Positions 61,551 to 64,000 of a DNA stretch of 64,000 nt are shown piece by piece (positions within the stretch are counted from its first letter, which is position 1; every line of letters begins with the position of its first letter). The DNA comes from Peromyscus leucopus. Taxonomy: Eukaryota; Chordata; Mammalia; Rodentia; Cricetidae. The stretch covers positions 149,254,826-149,318,825 of the forward strand of contig NC_051065.1 in the NCBI RefSeq assembly GCF_004664715.2, written 5' to 3'. The translations under genes were made by a program, and so were the position numbers. Below the pieces are notes generated by a model that was not told where the DNA came from, made no database searches, and saw only the letters and a program-made list of their open reading frames with translations.

Positions 61551-62160
61551 CCCTAGGGACTAGAGAGATAGCTCAGCGGTTAAGAGCACTTGTTCTTGCA
61601 GAAAACCTGGGTTCAATTCCCAGTACCCACGTAGCTGCTCACAACCATCTGTAACTCTAGTTCCAGGGGATCCAGTGCCCTCCTCTGACTTCCTGGGGCA
61701 CCAGGCTTGCACATGGTGCACATACATACATGCTGTGGGACGGTCTGTATGTCAAATTGCTCTGATTGGTCAATAAATAAAACACTGGTTGGCCAGTGGC
61801 CAGGCAGGAAGTAGGTGGGACAAAGAGGGAGGAGAATTCTGGGAAGTGGAAGGCTGACGGGGAGAGACACTGCAGCCGCCACCATGACCAGCAGCATGTG
61901 AAGATGCCGGTAAGCCACCAGCCACGTGGCAAGGTATAGATTTATGGAAATGGACTAATTTAAGCTATAAGAACAGTTAGCAAGAAGCCTGCCACGGCCA
62001 TACAGTTTGTATGCAATATAAGTCTCTGTGTTTACTTGGTTGGGTCTGAGCGGCTGTGGGACTGGCGGGTGACAAAGATTTGTCCTGACTGTGAGCAAAG
62101 CAGGAAAACTCAAGCTACACATACATGTAAGCAAAACACTCACATAAAATAAATGAGTCT
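61551..62160 (+). mobile_element. B2 SINE split by a later insertion
   Basis: Left part 61551-61732 ('cagcggttaagagcacttgt', 'gggttcaattcccagtaccc') and right part 62119-62160 ('gcaaaacactcacataaaat') join as one B2 if the 386-bp insert is removed. Confidence 0.88.
61733..62118 (+). mobile_element. LTR-like insertion inside a B2 tail
   Basis: 386 bp from CTGTGGGACGGTC to GAAAACTCAAGCTAC, flanked by ACATACATG at 61724-61732 and 62119-62127. Contains AATAAA early (about 61772) and 'gtctgtgtttacttgg' late. I recall it as an abundant muroid repeat, possibly a mys-type LTR, but the class is unproven. Confidence 0.6.
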
Positions 62161-62179
62161 AAAATATACGTATTTTAAT

Positions 62180-62341
62180 GTTCTACATGTGTCTGTGTGC
62201 CTACACATACTCGTGTGGAGGTCAGAGGGCAGCCTGCAGGAGTCAGGTCTCTCCTTCCTCCATGTGTGTCCTGGAGATCAACCTCAGGTCACCAGGCTTG
62301 GTGGTAAGCTCCTCTACCCACTGAGCCATCTCACTGGCCCT
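62180..62341 (-). mobile_element. B3-like SINE
   Basis: 'tcgtgtggaggtcagagggc' to 'gagccatctcactggcccta'. Confidence 0.85.
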
Positions 62342-62488
62342 ACAAACACTTTCTGATGCTAGGAGGTGGCAGACATTGTTCCAGACACTGAGGGTCCCAC
62401 GGAAACCAAGGACAAAGCCTCGGGGAGCTTATATCACAACGAGAAGAAACAAATAACAAAAAGAAGCAAATGCTGCTAATAAACAAGT

Positions 62489-62655
62489 GCACATGCCTGC
62501 AGACCCAGCTACTCCTGCAGTCGATGTGGAGAGATTATTGTGAGGCCAGGAATTGGAGACCAGCCTGGACAACACAGAAAGGCCTCCCATTTGTAAATAC
62601 ATGCATACATACATACATCATACATACATACATACATGCATGCATACATACATAA
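62489..62655 (+). mobile_element. B1-like SINE with CATA repeat tail
   Basis: 'catgcctgcagacccagcta' and 'gagaccagcctggacaacac', then CATA units from about 62597. Confidence 0.6.
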
Positions 62656-63119
62656 AGCAAGTAAAGTACAGTCAAAAGTGTTGTCAGATGATTAAGAAGG
62701 AAGAGAAGGGAGATGGGACAGCCATGGAGAGACCAGCACATAGATGCATTTACGTTTGTTTTCTAACAGCAAGTCCAGAGACAGGGACAGAACACACAGA
62801 AAATGTGGCCTTTTTCCCTGCACTGGCCCTTGTTATTGGGGGTCAGTATTTGGAGCATCACCTTTGGGACCAACATATTCTCTGTGTCATTGTGAGGAGA
62901 CCCTCTTCCTCAACAGACAGTCTTTATTCCCCTGCAGAAAAACACTAAAACAAAGCAGAGATGCTTGGCATGTGCGTTGTACAGACTGAGGCTGCCAAAA
63001 TGTTCCATCAGCTCCACCTCCAACTGAACACTAAATGATAAAGATCATTAGTAATAACATAATTATGGGGTTGCAAAACATAAAGCTCATCTGTTTCTCA
63101 AACTGAGTTGTTCAAATTT

Positions 63120-63330
63120 TTTTTTTAATGTGGGTAGGTGTTTTGCTGCATATTTGTCTGTGCATCACATTTGTGTCTGGTACCTTCAAAGGCCAGAAGA
63201 GGGTATTGCATTGGATCCCCCAATATATGGAGCTACAGGTGTCTGTGAATGTGCGTGCTGCTGAAACTCAAACCTGGGCCCTCTGGAAGAGCAGCAGTGT
63301 TGTTAACCTCTGAGTCATCTCTCCAGTCCC
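63120..63330 (-). mobile_element. B2/B3 SINE
   Basis: 'atttgtgtctggtaccttca' to 'gagtcatctctccagtccc'. Confidence 0.85.
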
Positions 63331-63377
63331 TCAAACCGAGTTTTAAAATGTTCCCTGAAAACTCAGAGGAGCAGGAA

Positions 63378-63708
63378 CTGGGAGAGAGCTCAACTGGTGA
63401 CTCTGCTGATTAGTTGCAAGTGTGAGGATCTGATTTTGGATTCTCAACACCCACATAAAAAAGAAAGAAGAGAGGTGCGGTGGCACGCACCTGTAATCTG
63501 GGCACTGGAAGTGGAAACAGGGAAATCTCTGGTTCTGACTGCCTACCCAAAATAGCAAATCAATGGGCTCCAGTTTCAGTGAGAGACCCCATCTCAGAAA
63601 GATACGTCGAAGAGCAACAGAGGCATGTCAACCTCTGGCAAGTACGTGCACACAGACCAAAAACAATCAGAGCTGAAAGAGCAGCAAAAGATAGAACACG
63701 CACGCACG

Positions 63709-63768
<60 letters not shown>

Positions 63769-63770
63769 AG
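63378..63770 (+). mobile_element. RSINE/B4-like composite with CA repeat
   Basis: 'cgcacctgtaatctgggcac', 'gagagaccccatctcagaaa', ending in CACG/CG and CA runs (63697-63764). Confidence 0.65.
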
Positions 63771-64000
63771 CATGTCGGCCAAGTGAAACTGCCACCAAGC
63801 AGAGGCACCAGCACTGTGTGATTGAGGCCAGGAAAAGTCTTTCTAATTCCTAACAAATTTCTCACTATTTCAGGTTTGTCCAGCAGATGGCAGAATAACC
63901 TTTAAAAAAAATCTTCCTTATCAGAAATAAATTTCTCTAGTTAGCGATACAGTAATCGGAATGAGGTCAAGATATTTAAAGCGGGAGTGGGATGTGCTAA

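Overview
The window is nuclear DNA of a muroid rodent, most likely a cricetid (hamster, vole or deer-mouse type). The evidence is the density of rodent SINEs (B1, B2, B3/B4-like, ID) and L1 fragments, long microsatellites, and genes split by GT-AG introns. Many B1 copies carry the 'ccaggacaggcaccaaaa' or 'ccaggaaaggcgcaaag' variants that I associate with cricetids. The species is an inference.

Two complete protein-coding genes can be assembled exon by exon, both on the minus strand. Tuba8 (alpha-tubulin 8, 449 aa) has its ATG-only exon at 34219-34221 and coding exons at 24147-24369, 23117-23265, 20628-21308 and 18289-18582. Pex26 (306 aa) has coding exons at 59664-59881, 58440-58580, 56357-56667, 52984-53130 and 49406-49509. 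All frames and splice sites are intact. The left 250 bp is a CpG-rich promoter with two interferon-response elements. In mammals the neighbour downstream of PEX26-TUBA8 is USP18, a strongly interferon-induced gene, so I read this edge as the Usp18 promoter, with the gene running out of the window to the left.

Layout: 1-250 probable Usp18 promoter; 250-17,300 repeat-rich intergenic DNA with L1, several LTR-like pieces, SINEs and a 486-bp near-pure G tract; 17.3-34.4 kb Tuba8 with a 9.8-kb first intron; 34.4-48.3 kb intergenic, holding a decayed partial copy of the Tuba8 promoter and a processed retrocopy of an unidentified mRNA with a perfect 13-bp target-site duplication; 48.3-60.1 kb Pex26, with a 16-copy minisatellite in intron 4; 59.9-60.6 kb its CpG-rich promoter with a ZNF143-type motif; 60.6-64 kb repeats, including a B2 split by a 386-bp LTR-like insertion.

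The genes have unrelated roles (microtubule subunit, peroxisomal import, interferon/ISG15 control). They are together through conserved synteny, not as an operon. I found no new coding system. The features most worth follow-up are structural: the promoter duplication, the retrocopy, an intronic inverted repeat, the intronic VNTR and the poly-G tract.
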